Shown here: positions 8,468-16,840 of the stretch, one piece after another | Layout: every line of letters starts with the position of its first letter | How positions within the stretch are numbered: position 1 is the first letter of the stretch | Source: Methylobacteriaceae bacterium | GTDB taxonomy: Bacteria; Pseudomonadota; Alphaproteobacteria; Rhizobiales; Beijerinckiaceae | NCBI GenBank assembly: GCA_947444195.1 | Contig: CANEZL010000025.1 | Location: 1 to 64,000, forward strand | DNA: 64,000 bases | Direction: 5' to 3' | Position numbers and translations under genes: made by a program | The notes under the pieces: generated by a model | What the model saw: the letters and a program-made list of their open reading frames with translations, nothing else | Told to the model about the DNA's origin: nothing | Databases searched by the model: none

Positions 8468-9178
8468 ATGGCAAGCCAGCCGCGCCAGATCTTCATGCTC
8501 ACCGGAGCCGGCATCTCGGCCGAGAGCGGGCTCGGCACGTTCCGGGACCGCGGCGGAATCTGGGCGCGCTTCGACCCGATGAAGCTCGCCACCCCCGAGG
8601 CCTTCGCCGAGGATCCCGACACGGTGCTCGACTTCTACAACCATCGCCGCCGCGGCGTGGTGGCGGCGGCCCCGAACGGCGCCCACCGGGCCATCGCGGA
8701 GGCGCAGTCGAGGCTCGCCGCCCGCGGCGGACGCCTGTTCCTGTGCACGCAGAACGTCGACGACCTGCACGAGCGGGCAGGGGCGCAAGACGTGGTCCAC
8801 ATGCACGGCGAACTGCTCAAGGCGCGCTGCACAGCCTGCCGAGCCGTCTCCACGTGGCACGGGGACCTCGTCGCGGAGGATCCCTGCCCGGCCTGCGCCG
8901 CGCCAGCGATGCGGCCCGACGTGGTCTGGTTCGGCGAGATGCCGAAACATCTCGAGCGGATCGAGGCGATGCTGAGCGCCAGCGACCTCTTCGTGGCCGT
9001 CGGCACCTCCGGCGCGGTCTATCCGGCCGCCGGCTACGTGCGGCAGGCTCGGGCGCGCGGCATCCCCACCTGCGCCCTGAACCTCGAACCCACCGACAAT
9101 GCGGGCGCCTTCGACGCCGCCCGCTACGGTCCGGCCAGCGAGACGGTGCCGGCTTTCCTCGCGGAGATCTGCGGCTAG
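8468..9178 (+). CDS. cobB: NAD-dependent protein deacylase, sirtuin (CobB-like)
   Basis: 236 residues, full length for a bacterial class III sirtuin. The NAD-binding motif is TGAGISAESGLGTFRDRGGIW (about 12-32), the catalytic region is TQNVDDLHERAG followed by the catalytic histidine in HMHGEL, and four zinc cysteines are at CTAC and CPAC. DFYNHRRRG supplies the Tyr-x-x-Arg pair that in CobB/SIRT5 binds succinyl or malonyl lysine, so desuccinylation as well as deacetylation is expected. Cytoplasmic. Single gene, divergent from the membrane protein. Confidence 0.93.
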   Translation: MASQPRQIFMLTGAGISAESGLGTFRDRGGIWARFDPMKLATPEAFAEDPDTVLDFYNHRRRGVVAAAPNGAHRAIAEAQSRLAARGGRLFLCTQNVDDLHERAGAQDVVHMHGELLKARCTACRAVSTWHGDLVAEDPCPACAAPAMRPDVVWFGEMPKHLERIEAMLSASDLFVAVGTSGAVYPAAGYVRQARARGIPTCALNLEPTDNAGAFDAARYGPASETVPAFLAEICG

Positions 9179-9543
9179 AACGCTCTCCATCGCTGTGGAT
9201 GCCGGTTCGGCGGAGGAGAGCGCGTCGTGACACGGACCGCGAGCCGCGACGGGTTGCAGCGCGCTCGGGCACGGCTTCAGGGATCCCGCCGGCGGTGCCG
9301 GGAGGGATCGTTCCCGGAATATGTGCAGGCTGTGCTAGAGATTTGTTTTCTCGAGATTTTCAGTCCGATAGCCGACGAGGTCCCTCTACTGGTCGACCAG
9401 GGTTTTTCTGTCCCGAACCAGTCGTTTTCCAGCTGTCAAGACATGGTAAATCTGTAACGGGAACGGTACAACGGCCGAGCTTGGGCGGGTCGGCGCGGTC
9501 GCGCCCAGGCGTTCGTTGAAGCCACAGGGGGACGAGACCACCC
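9179..9543. other. intergenic region without a supported gene
   Basis: 365 bases. The track ORF at 9227-9457 has no recognisable protein features and spans an AT-richer patch (about 9330-9450) that more likely carries the promoter of the small gene at 9544. Confidence 0.5.
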
Positions 9544-9768
9544 ATGCAGAACTTCACCGTAACGGCTCGAGAGCGCGATACCCTGGTTGCGGCCCTGCGC
9601 TACTATCAGTTCTACCGGATGCAGGGGCATCCCTTCGATCCCCGCCAGGACCATCTCATCGACACCATCGCCAGCCACAACGGCGCGGCCCTCGACGTGG
9701 CGGAGATCGACGACCTCTGCGCCGGTCTCAACGGCAACGAGCACGCGCTGGCCGCCGCGAGCGCCTGA
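9544..9768 (+). CDS. small conserved-looking protein of unknown function
   Basis: 74 residues (MQNFTVTARERDTLVAALRYYQFYRMQG...). A helix with an aromatic cluster (ALRYYQFYRMQ) is followed by a second helical part with ASHNGAALDVAEIDDLC. No membrane segment or signal peptide. GGGGGACGAG precedes the start. The protein type is common in rhizobial genomes as an uncharacterised small protein; no function is proposed. Confidence 0.65.
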   Translation: MQNFTVTARERDTLVAALRYYQFYRMQGHPFDPRQDHLIDTIASHNGAALDVAEIDDLCAGLNGNEHALAAASA

Positions 9769-9862
9769 CGGCGACGGTTTCGGGGGCGCGTCACCGCCCC
9801 ATCGTCCGGACGGGCGGCAGCCGGTTCCAGGAGCGAGGATCGGACCTCTCCGGGGAGGCAAC

Positions 9863-10672
9863 GTGAAGGACAGACCCTGCCGCGCGCGGCCCTGGTGGCG
9901 CCGCGCCGGCCCGCGGCTCGCGCCGGTGCTGGCCCTCCTCCTGGCCGGTGCGCCCGTGCGCGCCGCGGAGGAGAGCGCGGCCATGGCGCTCGTCGTCGCG
10001 GTGGACGTCTCGCAATCCGTCGACGAGACCCGCTTCCGCCTGCAGATGGAGGGCATCGCTGCGGCCTTGCGCGATCCCGGCGTGGTCGCGGCCATCACCG
10101 GCAATCCGGGCGGGATCCTGTTCGCTCTGGTGACCTGGGCCGACGAGACCAAGCTCGTCCTCGGCTGGCGGCGCCTGCGCGATGCGGCGGACGCGGCCGC
10201 CACGGCCGCCGCGGTGCGCGCCACGCCGCGCCAAGCCGGCGAGTTCACCTGCATCGGCCGGATGATGCGCGGCGTCGCCGCCCGGATCCTGCCGGCGCTC
10301 CCCGTGCCCGTCGACCGCACGGTGGTCGACGTCTCCGGCGACGGCATCGACAATTGCACCGATCCGGACGCGCTCCGGGCCGAGCGGGACGGGCTTCTGG
10401 CCGCGGGCGCCACGATCAACGGACTGCCGATCCTGGTGCCGGGGGAGAACGACGTGGTCGGCGCGGGCGCCTTCCGGGCGCCGGGCTACGGCCTGCGCCC
10501 GGTCGGGCCGGGCCAGACCGAGCAGACGAGCCTCGACGGCTGGTACCGGACCCACGTGGTCGGCGGCCCCGGCGCCTTCCTCCTGCCCGCGCAGGGCTAC
10601 GGCGACTTCGCCCGGGCCCTGCGCCAGAAATTCGTCCTCGAGATCAGCGCCCTCGGCGCCGCGCGCCCCTGA
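9863..10672 (+). CDS. DUF1194 / VWA-like periplasmic protein
   Basis: 269 residues from a GTG with GGGGAGG just upstream. A signal peptide (to about APVRAAEES) is followed by LVVAVDVSQSVDETRFRLQMEGIAAALRDPGV, a von-Willebrand-A-like metal-site motif (DxSxS) characteristic of DUF1194, then FTCIGRMMRG and VVDVSGDGIDNC. Length is normal for the family. These exported proteins have no defined role; VWA folds usually bind protein partners through a divalent metal. Convergent with the gene at 10679. Confidence 0.85.
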   Translation: MKDRPCRARPWWRRAGPRLAPVLALLLAGAPVRAAEESAAMALVVAVDVSQSVDETRFRLQMEGIAAALRDPGVVAAITGNPGGILFALVTWADETKLVLGWRRLRDAADAAATAAAVRATPRQAGEFTCIGRMMRGVAARILPALPVPVDRTVVDVSGDGIDNCTDPDALRAERDGLLAAGATINGLPILVPGENDVVGAGAFRAPGYGLRPVGPGQTEQTSLDGWYRTHVVGGPGAFLLPAQGYGDFARALRQKFVLEISALGAARP

Positions 10673-10678
10673 ACCGCC

Positions 10679-11053
10679 TCAGGGCGCGGCCTTCAATTGC
10701 TGCTCGGCGCGGGTGAGCGCGGCCTCGCAGGCTTTGGCGTCGCCCTTCGCGTCGGCGGTGCGCGCCTCGTCCAGGGCGACCTTGGCCTGCTGGGCGGCCT
10801 CCGCGCCCCTGCCGGCTTGCGCGGCCTTGGCGGGCTCGGCCGCGCGCGGATCGCTGCCCCCGGCCGTGCCGGTGATGCCCTCGCCCTCGCGGCGGGCCGC
10901 GGTCTCCTTGCCGCTCCCCGAGGCCGCGATCGCCTCGGTCGATTCCGCCTTCACGGTCTTGGAGAGGGCGTCGATCCGCTCGGAGCAGGGCGAGGCCGAG
11001 GCCGCGGCCGGAACGGTTGCGAGCAGGACCGCGAGCCGGGCGATGCGCTTCAT
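10679..11053 (-). CDS. small exported helical protein
   Basis: 124 residues with a clear signal peptide (MKRIARLAVLLATVPAAASASP). The mature protein has two cysteines (SPCSERID and AKACEAAL) that could form one disulfide, enclosing a low-complexity Ala/Gly/Glu segment. The C-terminal helix (CEAALTRAEQQLKAAP) resembles the end of small periplasmic helical proteins. No family recognised. Confidence 0.6.
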   Translation of the reverse strand: MKRIARLAVLLATVPAAASASPCSERIDALSKTVKAESTEAIAASGSGKETAARREGEGITGTAGGSDPRAAEPAKAAQAGRGAEAAQQAKVALDEARTADAKGDAKACEAALTRAEQQLKAAP

Positions 11054-11145
11054 GCGGGGGATTCCTCATCCTGACGTGACGATGCCGCGGAAGCCTTCCG
11101 GCCCCGCGGCATCCCAACGTCTCAACCCGTTCGCAGGGTCCGCAT

Positions 11146-13494
11146 TCAGGCGCTGAGCTGGTCGCGGATCGGCAGTTGCCGCACCCGGCGTCCCGTGGCC
11201 GCGAACACGGCGTTGGCGATGGCCGGCGCCACCGGCGGCACGCCGGGCTCGCCGACGCCGCCGAGCGGCCCGTCCCAGGTGCCCGAGTCGACGAGGTGCA
11301 CGCGGACCACCTTCGGGGCGGCGTCGATCCGGATGATCTCGTAGCCGTCGAAGTTGTTCTGCTGCGCCCGGCCGTTCTTGAAGGTGATCTCGGAGGTGAG
11401 CGCGAGGCCCATCCCCATCACCACGGCGCCTTCCATCTGCGAACGGATGCGCTCCGGGTTGACCTGGGGCCCGCAATCGACGGCGATGTCGACCGCGTGC
11501 ACCTTCACCTGGCCCTTGGCGTCGACCTCCACCTCGGCCGCGACCGCGGTGTGGGTGACGAAGCTGTAGTGCCCGGCGATGCCGAGGCCGCGGCCCTTCT
11601 CCAGCTTGCGGCCCCACTTGGCCCCGTCCGCCGCCGTCTCGATCACCCGGCGCAGGCGCCCGGTATCGATGGGGTAGCGCTTGGGATCCTCGCCGTAGTT
11701 CCAGACGTCGCCGATCTCGGTGGGGTCGATCCTGCGTGCCGGCCCGATCAGGTCGAGCAGGTAGTCCTTCGGGTCGCGGCCCGCGGCATGGGCGAGTTCG
11801 GCCACGAAGGACTGGATCGCGAAGGCGTGGGGGATGTTCGAGACCGAGCGGAACCAGCCGATGCGGACATGGGCCGGGGCCGCCGGGTTCTCCAGGCGGA
11901 TGTTCTTCAGGTCGAAGGGCGTGTTGACGAGGCCCATGCCGAGCTCGAACGGCAGTTCGTGCTTCGGGTCCGGCGCGAAGATCGAGCCGATCGTCGGCGC
12001 GGTGGAGCGGTGCAGCCAGGCCACCGGCATGCCCTTGGCGTCGAGGCCGGCCTCCAGGCGCTCCACCGAGATCGTGTGGAAGTAGCCGTTGTGGATGTCG
12101 TCCTCGCGGGTCCAGGCGAGCTTCACCGGCGCGCCGTCCATCGCCTGCGAGCAGAGCGCGGCCTCGACCACGTAGTCGGGCTTCGACTTGCGGCCGAAGC
12201 CGCCGCCGAGCAGCGTCACGTTCACGCGCACCTTGTCGGCGGGCAGGTTCAGCCGCTTCATCAGCCGGTCGTGGGCCGCCTGGGGCCCCTGCGTGCAGGC
12301 CCAGGCCTCGCACATCCCGTCCTTGATGCGCACGACGGCGGCCGGCGGCTCCATCGGCGCCTGGACGAGGTGGGGCACGAAGTACTCGGCCTCGAGCTTC
12401 GTCTTGGCGCCCTTCATGGCACCGTCCACGTCGCCCTGGTTGCGCACCACCTTGCCGGGCTGGCGCGCGGCCGCCTCCAGCTCCTTGCGGAACGCGTCCG
12501 TGTCGTAGCCCGCGTTCGGGCCGTCGTCCCACTGGATCTTCAGGGCATCGCGGCCCTTCAGCGCCGCCCAGGTGTTCTTGGCGATCACCGCGACGCCGCC
12601 GAGCGGCATGAACTCGGAGGGGATCTCGCCGCCCTCGATCCGCACGGTCTTGATGACGCCCGGCACCTTGAGGGTGGCGGCATCATCGACGGACTTGACC
12701 TTGCCGCCGTAGACGGGCGGGCGGGCGACCACCGCGTAGTGCATCCCGTCGAGCTTCACGTCGAGGCCGTAGACGGCCTTGCCCGTGGTGATGTCGCGGT
12801 TGTCGATGAGCCCGATCTTGCCGGTGCCGATGTAGCGGAACTGCTTGGGGTCCTTGAGCCGCACGCTCTCGCGGGCCGGGACCGGCAGCTCGGCGGCGGC
12901 TGCCGCCACCTCGCCGTAGCCGAGCTTCCTGCCTGACTTGGCGTGGACGAGCTCGTGGTTCTCGGCCCTGACCTCGGCGGCGGGCACGCCCCACTGCTTG
13001 GCCGCGGCCTGGACCAGCATGAGCCGGGCCGCCGCCCCCGCATGGCGGAAATGCGGGAAGAAGTGCCGCAGGGAGCGCGAACCGTCCGTGTCCTGGTTGC
13101 CGAAGCGCGTCTCGTCGCCGTAGGCCTGGACGACCTTGACCTTCGCCCAGTCGGCCTCGAGCTCGTCGGCCACCACGAAGGCGATCGAGGTGCGCACGCC
13201 CTGGCCCATCTCGGAGCGGTGGTTCGTCACCGTCACGGTCCCGTCGGGGGCGATGGCCACGAAGATTTTCGGGTCGTCGCGCCAGCCGTGCGGCATGCCG
13301 TCGGCGCCGAACTTCTTCGCCTTCTGCTCCTCGGTCTGGCCCTCGTCGGCGCGGGCGGAATCCCGCAGCGAGAGCGCGAGGACCAGCCCGCCGAGGCCGC
13401 CGAGTACGGCGCGGCGGCTGGCATTGGCGAGGATCGGCGTCGCCTTCGGGGTCTCCGTAGCCAGTTCGGCCATCATCTTCGCGTCTTGGATCAC
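11146..13494 (-). CDS. iorB: molybdopterin-binding subunit of IorB-type hydroxylase
   Basis: 782 residues from a GTG at 13494 with GGGAG upstream; the start overlaps the iorA stop (GTGA). An N-terminal twin-arginine-like export signal ([18 protein letters not shown]) is followed by xanthine-oxidase-family molybdopterin domains: [11 protein letters not shown] near residue 100, [17 protein letters not shown] and the final [19 protein letters not shown], whose GVGEP holds the catalytic glutamate. It resembles isoquinoline 1-oxidoreductase beta subunits, which act in the periplasm on N-heterocycles or aldehydes. There is no FAD subunit gene, so electrons probably go to cytochrome c. The 1096-residue track ORF extends through iorA in the wrong frame. 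Confidence 0.9.
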   Translation of the reverse strand: MIQDAKMMAELATETPKATPILANASRRAVLGGLGGLVLALSLRDSARADEGQTEEQKAKKFGADGMPHGWRDDPKIFVAIAPDGTVTVTNHRSEMGQGVRTSIAFVVADELEADWAKVKVVQAYGDETRFGNQDTDGSRSLRHFFPHFRHAGAAARLMLVQAAAKQWGVPAAEVRAENHELVHAKSGRKLGYGEVAAAAAELPVPARESVRLKDPKQFRYIGTGKIGLIDNRDITTGKAVYGLDVKLDGMHYAVVARPPVYGGKVKSVDDAATLKVPGVIKTVRIEGGEIPSEFMPLGGVAVIAKNTWAALKGRDALKIQWDDGPNAGYDTDAFRKELEAAARQPGKVVRNQGDVDGAMKGAKTKLEAEYFVPHLVQAPMEPPAAVVRIKDGMCEAWACTQGPQAAHDRLMKRLNLPADKVRVNVTLLGGGFGRKSKPDYVVEAALCSQAMDGAPVKLAWTREDDIHNGYFHTISVERLEAGLDAKGMPVAWLHRSTAPTIGSIFAPDPKHELPFELGMGLVNTPFDLKNIRLENPAAPAHVRIGWFRSVSNIPHAFAIQSFVAELAHAAGRDPKDYLLDLIGPARRIDPTEIGDVWNYGEDPKRYPIDTGRLRRVIETAADGAKWGRKLEKGRGLGIAGHYSFVTHTAVAAEVEVDAKGQVKVHAVDIAVDCGPQVNPERIRSQMEGAVVMGMGLALTSEITFKNGRAQQNNFDGYEIIRIDAAPKVVRVHLVDSGTWDGPLGGVGEPGVPPVAPAIANAVFAATGRRVRQLPIRDQLSA

Positions 13495-13985
13495 AGGCGC
13501 TCTCCCTTCGCGGCGGGGGTCTGACCGGCAGCCGCTGCCTGACCGGCGGCCTGATGGATCGCGGCGCGGATGCGGGGATAGGTGCCGCAGCGGCAGATGT
13601 TGCCGCTCATCGCCTCGTCGATCTGCGGGTCGCTGGGCTTCGGCGTGTCCTTGAGCAGGGCGGCGGCCTGCATGATCTGGCCGCACTGGCAGTAGCCGCA
13701 CTGGGCGACGTTGAGGTCGCGCCAGGCCGCCTGCACCGGATGGTTGCCGTCCTCGGACAGGCCCTCGATGGTGACGATGTCCTGCCCCTCGGCCGCCGAG
13801 ACCGGGGTGACGCAGGCGCGCGCCGCAGCACCCCCGAGATGGATGGTGCAGGCGCCGCAGAGCGCCTGTCCGCAGCCGAACTTGGTGCCGGTGAGCCCGA
13901 GCTCGTCCCTGAGATACCAGAGCAGCGGCATGTCGGGATCGCCGTCGAAGCTGCGCGGCGCTCCGTTCACGGTGAGTTTGATCAT
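13491..13985 (-). CDS. iorA: (2Fe-2S) subunit of IorAB-type hydroxylase
   Basis: 164 residues from the ATG at 13985 (AAGGA upstream). The plant-ferredoxin-like domain has [14 protein letters not shown], and the helical second cluster domain has [10 protein letters not shown] and [12 protein letters not shown]. This is the complete cysteine set for the two [2Fe-2S] clusters of the xanthine dehydrogenase family. It passes electrons from the molybdenum cofactor of IorB. First gene of the two-gene operon; the track start at 14252 adds a non-homologous leader. Confidence 0.92.
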   Translation of the reverse strand: MIKLTVNGAPRSFDGDPDMPLLWYLRDELGLTGTKFGCGQALCGACTIHLGGAAARACVTPVSAAEGQDIVTIEGLSEDGNHPVQAAWRDLNVAQCGYCQCGQIMQAAALLKDTPKPSDPQIDEAMSGNICRCGTYPRIRAAIHQAAGQAAAAGQTPAAKGERL

Positions 13986-14523
13986 CGGTTCGTCCTTCTC
14001 GCCCCTCGCGCCGATCCGCCTCGGGGAATCGGCCGGCGGGCGCGCCTCGATGGGTTCCGACCGGCGCGGTCGATCGGGAAACGCCGGACAGGCCGAAACG
14101 AGGCTCCGCCGCGCCCCGGCCCGTGGCCGAGCCGCGGCACCGCCCCCGATGCCCGCCGCTCTCGTCAGAATGGTTCGAATGTAGGACAGGGGGATGTCCT
14201 CTGGCAACGCATCCGGCCGATCTCGGCAACCGGGACGGGTGGCATGTGCCATTCCGCACCCCAGCGCTGGTATCGGCTCCGGGTGCGGCAGCGGGCGGCG
14301 TCCGCGACCCCCGCGATGCCGCGGGGTGGGGCGGACGGGCGTCCCGCTCGGGCGAGAACCGGAGGCGGGATGCGTCCCGGCCGCGCTCCGGCGTGCACAG
14401 GAACGATCCGGCTCGGTGGCGCGTGCGGATCGACACCGCGGCCGGAAAGCTTTCGTTTAGCGTGATGACAGCTTCTGAGGCGCCGAGGCGGCGACGAAGA
14501 CAGTCCTCTCCGACGGAAGGTCA
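13986..14523. other. divergent intergenic region
   Basis: 538 bases between the iorAB start and the small gene at 14524. Several overlapping ORFs cross it in all frames with arginine/alanine-rich shadow composition and none is supported. It should hold two divergent promoters; I see no clear operator. Confidence 0.5.
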
Positions 14524-14787
14524 ATGACCATGAAACGCTTCGCTGTCTTCGCCCTGCTCGCGACCGTCACCGCCACCCCGGTCCTGGCCGAGGCCACCGC
14601 CGCCCAGCGCGCCGCCTGCACCCCCGACGTCTGGCGCCTCTGCGCCTCGGAGATCCCGAATGTCGGCGCGATCAAGCTCTGCCTGCGCCGCGAGCGGCCG
14701 AAGCTCAGCCCCGCCTGCCGCACGGTGATGGACGAGGGCGAGCGCCCGGCGGTGGCGACGCGGGCGGTGGCCTCCCGCCAGAACTGA
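14524..14787 (+). CDS. small exported four-cysteine protein
   Basis: 87 residues. A signal peptide (MTMKRFAVFALLATVTATPVLA) precedes a compact mature domain with four cysteines: RAACTPDVWRLCASEIPNVGAIKLCLRRERPKLSPACR. The C-x9-C...C-x14-C pattern and the P-D-V...CxxEIP spacing match small rhizobial Cys-rich exported proteins, akin to a single GLG1-like cysteine-rich repeat. Likely periplasmic with two disulfides. Function unknown. Confidence 0.7.
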   Translation: MTMKRFAVFALLATVTATPVLAEATAAQRAACTPDVWRLCASEIPNVGAIKLCLRRERPKLSPACRTVMDEGERPAVATRAVASRQN

Positions 14788-14860
14788 GGGCGCGGCCCGG
14801 ATTCGCCAGAGGGCGCGGTCCCGGATAAGCCTCGACGGCCGTTCGAGCCGGAGGGCGCCG

Positions 14861-15358
14861 ATGGAGTACGCCTGCAAGACGATACCCTCCCCGGTCGGGC
14901 TCCTGACCGCCGTCGCGGGCGCGGGGGGGCTGGCGGCCATCCTCTGGGAGGACGACGACCCGGCCCGGACCGGCCATCGCGGCGCGGCCGAGGCGCGCGA
15001 TCATCCGGTCCTGTGCGAGACCGCCGCGCAGCTCGGACAGTATTTCGACGGTCGGCGCCGGAGTTTCACGCTCCCCCTCGACATGGCGGGCACGGAGTTC
15101 CAGCAGGCGGTCTGGGCGGCCCTGCGAACGATCCCCTTCGGCGAGACCCGGAGCTACGCGGCCATCGCCCGCCAGATCGGCCGCCCCTCCGCCTCCCGCG
15201 CCGTGGGCGCGGCCATCGGGCGGAACCCGGTCTCCATCGTCGTCGCCTGCCACCGGGTGATCGGCGCGGGCGGCAGCCTCACGGGCTTCGCCGGCGGCCT
15301 CGCCATCAAGCGGCACCTCCTCGCCCTGGAGGGCGCGCAGAGCATGCTCCTGGTCTGA
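14861..15358 (+). CDS. ogt: methylated-DNA-protein cysteine methyltransferase
   Basis: 165 residues, the normal Ogt length. An N-terminal Ada-like methyltransferase fold is followed by the DNA-binding domain FQQAVWAALRTIPFGETRSYAAIARQIGRP, the active-site segment VVACHRVIGAGG and the C-terminal GFAGGLAIKRHLLALEGA. It removes methyl groups from O6-methylguanine onto the active cysteine. The active-site box reads ACHRV rather than the usual PCHRV, but the reactive Cys, His and Arg are present. Single gene. Confidence 0.93.
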   Translation: MEYACKTIPSPVGLLTAVAGAGGLAAILWEDDDPARTGHRGAAEARDHPVLCETAAQLGQYFDGRRRSFTLPLDMAGTEFQQAVWAALRTIPFGETRSYAAIARQIGRPSASRAVGAAIGRNPVSIVVACHRVIGAGGSLTGFAGGLAIKRHLLALEGAQSMLLV

Positions 15359-15396
15359 CGCCACCTCCGGTCGACCGGCTCGGCTGCACGCGCGCC

Positions 15397-15508
15397 TCTC
15401 CTCCCCCTTGCGGGGAGGAGCCGGAGGTGGGGGTGGTGCCGGATCGAGCCTCCCGGTGCCGTCTGCGCCACCCCCACCCCGAACCGCTCCCCGCAGGGGG
15501 GAGGGGAC
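15397..15508. repeat. dispersed palindromic repeat family A, copy 1
   Basis: Two inward-facing GC hairpins (CTCCCCCTTGCGGGGAGGAG and the matching CTCCCCGCAGGGGGGAG) flank a conserved centre ATCGAGC...CCGGTGCC...TCTGCGCCACCCCCACC. Two more copies are at 23459 and 27172. The whole unit can fold into one long hairpin. Confidence 0.85.
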
Positions 15509-15629
15509 AAGCGCCTCTCCAACGACCGGAGGCGGTCCTGCACCGGAGGCGATGACCGGAGGCGGTCCGGCCATCCGGTGGACGCATTGATCTGGTGTCC
15601 CTGGCGGCCTTGCGCGTTCCAGGGAGGGG

Positions 15630-16166
15630 GTGCCCGTGGCGAACGGGAGGGCGGAGGACGATGCGGCGCGGGTCGCCCGCGAGTTGCGGCGGCTCGAAGG
15701 GCTCGCCGCGCGGCGGCGGATGCGGGTGCGGGTGTTGCGGGCGCTGCGCGGCACCCTGGGGGCGGGCGCGACGCTCGCGGCCCTGATCAAGCTGAAGCTC
15801 GCGGGCTCGCTCGCCCTCAAGCTGGCGCTCGCCGCCCTGGTCGGGCTCGGCCTCGCCTGGCCGATGGTGGCGCTCGGCCTGTTCGCGCTCGCCGCCGTGC
15901 TGCTCTCGCTGGTCGGCCTGATTCTCAGCCTGTTCGACGGCGGCGGATCGCCGTCCCTCGATTGCGACTGCGCGTGCGACCGGCGCGAGCGGCGGGCCGT
16001 CCGTCTGGCGGAGCTGATCCGGAAGCGGCGGCACTGGCTGAAGCAGCGCGCCGGCCCGGTCCCGAGTCCCCGCAGCGAGGCCACGGGCTCGGTCCGCGGC
16101 GGTCCCCGGGGCGGGGCGGTCAGAGCACGTCGCCCTCGGCGGTCGCCGGCGCCGCCGCCGGCTTGA
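15630..16166 (+). CDS. small membrane protein of unknown function
   Basis: 178 residues from GTG 15630, or two codons later at GTG 15636; AGGGAGGGGG lies just upstream. A basic helical N-terminus (ARRRMRVRVLRALRG) leads into two or three hydrophobic spans at about 45-105 (LAGSLALKLALAALVGLGLAWPMVALGLFALAAVLLSLVGLILSLF), then a cysteine cluster DCDCACDRRER and a basic tail. The 3' end overlaps the convergent cyclic-nucleotide-binding gene by about 47 bases; the low-complexity tail may mean the true stop region has drifted. No family recognised. Confidence 0.5.
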   Translation: MPVANGRAEDDAARVARELRRLEGLAARRRMRVRVLRALRGTLGAGATLAALIKLKLAGSLALKLALAALVGLGLAWPMVALGLFALAAVLLSLVGLILSLFDGGGSPSLDCDCACDRRERRAVRLAELIRKRRHWLKQRAGPVPSPRSEATGSVRGGPRGGAVRARRPRRSPAPPPA

Positions 16167-16752
16167 GGTTGGCGCTCTGGAACAGGCGCTCGCTCGTCAG
16201 CTTCAGGAAGTAGAAGCCGAATTCCGGGTTCTGGTAGTAGAGCTGCTTGACGTCGGAATAGGACACGCACAGGGCCCGCCCCGCCTCCGCGCAGACGAGG
16301 GAGGCCGTGCGGGTGTTGCCCGGCGAGAGCAGGCCGAGCTCGCCCACGATGCCGCCCTTGCGCACCTCGATCCCGTATTCGGGGATCCGGAACACGCCGC
16401 TCTCGATGTAGTACATCTCGGTAGCGGGCTCGCCCTTCTGGAACAGCACCTCCCCGACGCCGAAGGGGCGCTCGGAGCCGAAGGGGCGCAGCCAGTCGAG
16501 GGAGAGATCCCCGTCGGCGGCCTTCTCCACGTCCCGCACGAGGCGCATCATCTGCCAGAGGCGGAAGGCGTTGAACGGGATCTGGATCATCTCGGTGAGC
16601 ACCACCGGCATGCTCCCGATCAGGAAGCCGTAGGTGATGACCACACAGCTCGCCACGAGGGCGATGATCCGCAGCGGGATCATCGTACTCATGGCCGAGG
16701 CCGAGATGGTCAGCGCCGTACCGAGATAGCCGATCGCTTCGACCCAGTTCAT
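16120..16752 (-). CDS. membrane-anchored cyclic-nucleotide-binding domain protein
   Basis: 210 residues from the ATG at 16752 (GGGAG upstream). Two or three membrane segments fill residues 5-60 (YLGTALTISASAMSTMIPLRIIALVASCVVITYGFLIG). The C-terminal half is a cNMP-binding domain (FQKGEPATEMYYIESGVFRIPEYGIEVRKGGIVGELGLLSPGNTRTASLVCAE). The usual phosphate-binding cassette FGE(L/I)ALL..xxRxAT is present as GELGLLSPGNTRTAS, so ligand binding is plausible but not certain. There is no DNA-binding domain. The track's longer start overlaps the next gene in another frame. Confidence 0.8.
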   Translation of the reverse strand: MNWVEAIGYLGTALTISASAMSTMIPLRIIALVASCVVITYGFLIGSMPVVLTEMIQIPFNAFRLWQMMRLVRDVEKAADGDLSLDWLRPFGSERPFGVGEVLFQKGEPATEMYYIESGVFRIPEYGIEVRKGGIVGELGLLSPGNTRTASLVCAEAGRALCVSYSDVKQLYYQNPEFGFYFLKLTSERLFQSANLKPAAAPATAEGDVL

Positions 16753-16840
16753 GCGGAGCTCCCACGCATCCTGCCCGGAACGGGATGCATGTTCGCGCCC
16801 GCGCGGCAAGGCGCGCGCGGGGCCGCAGGTGCCGTGAGGG

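Noticed and set aside
9227-9457. 76-residue ORF
   Set aside because: No protein-like features, overlaps an AT-rich promoter-like patch and has no ribosome site.
11146-14436. Single 1096-residue ORF over iorB and iorA
   Set aside because: The iorA ferredoxin motifs are in a different frame; the iorB start is the GTG overlapping the iorA stop.
15360-15560. GC hairpins read as a transcription terminator or CRISPR-like repeats
   Set aside because: The whole unit including its centre recurs at two other places, and there are no regular direct repeats with spacers.
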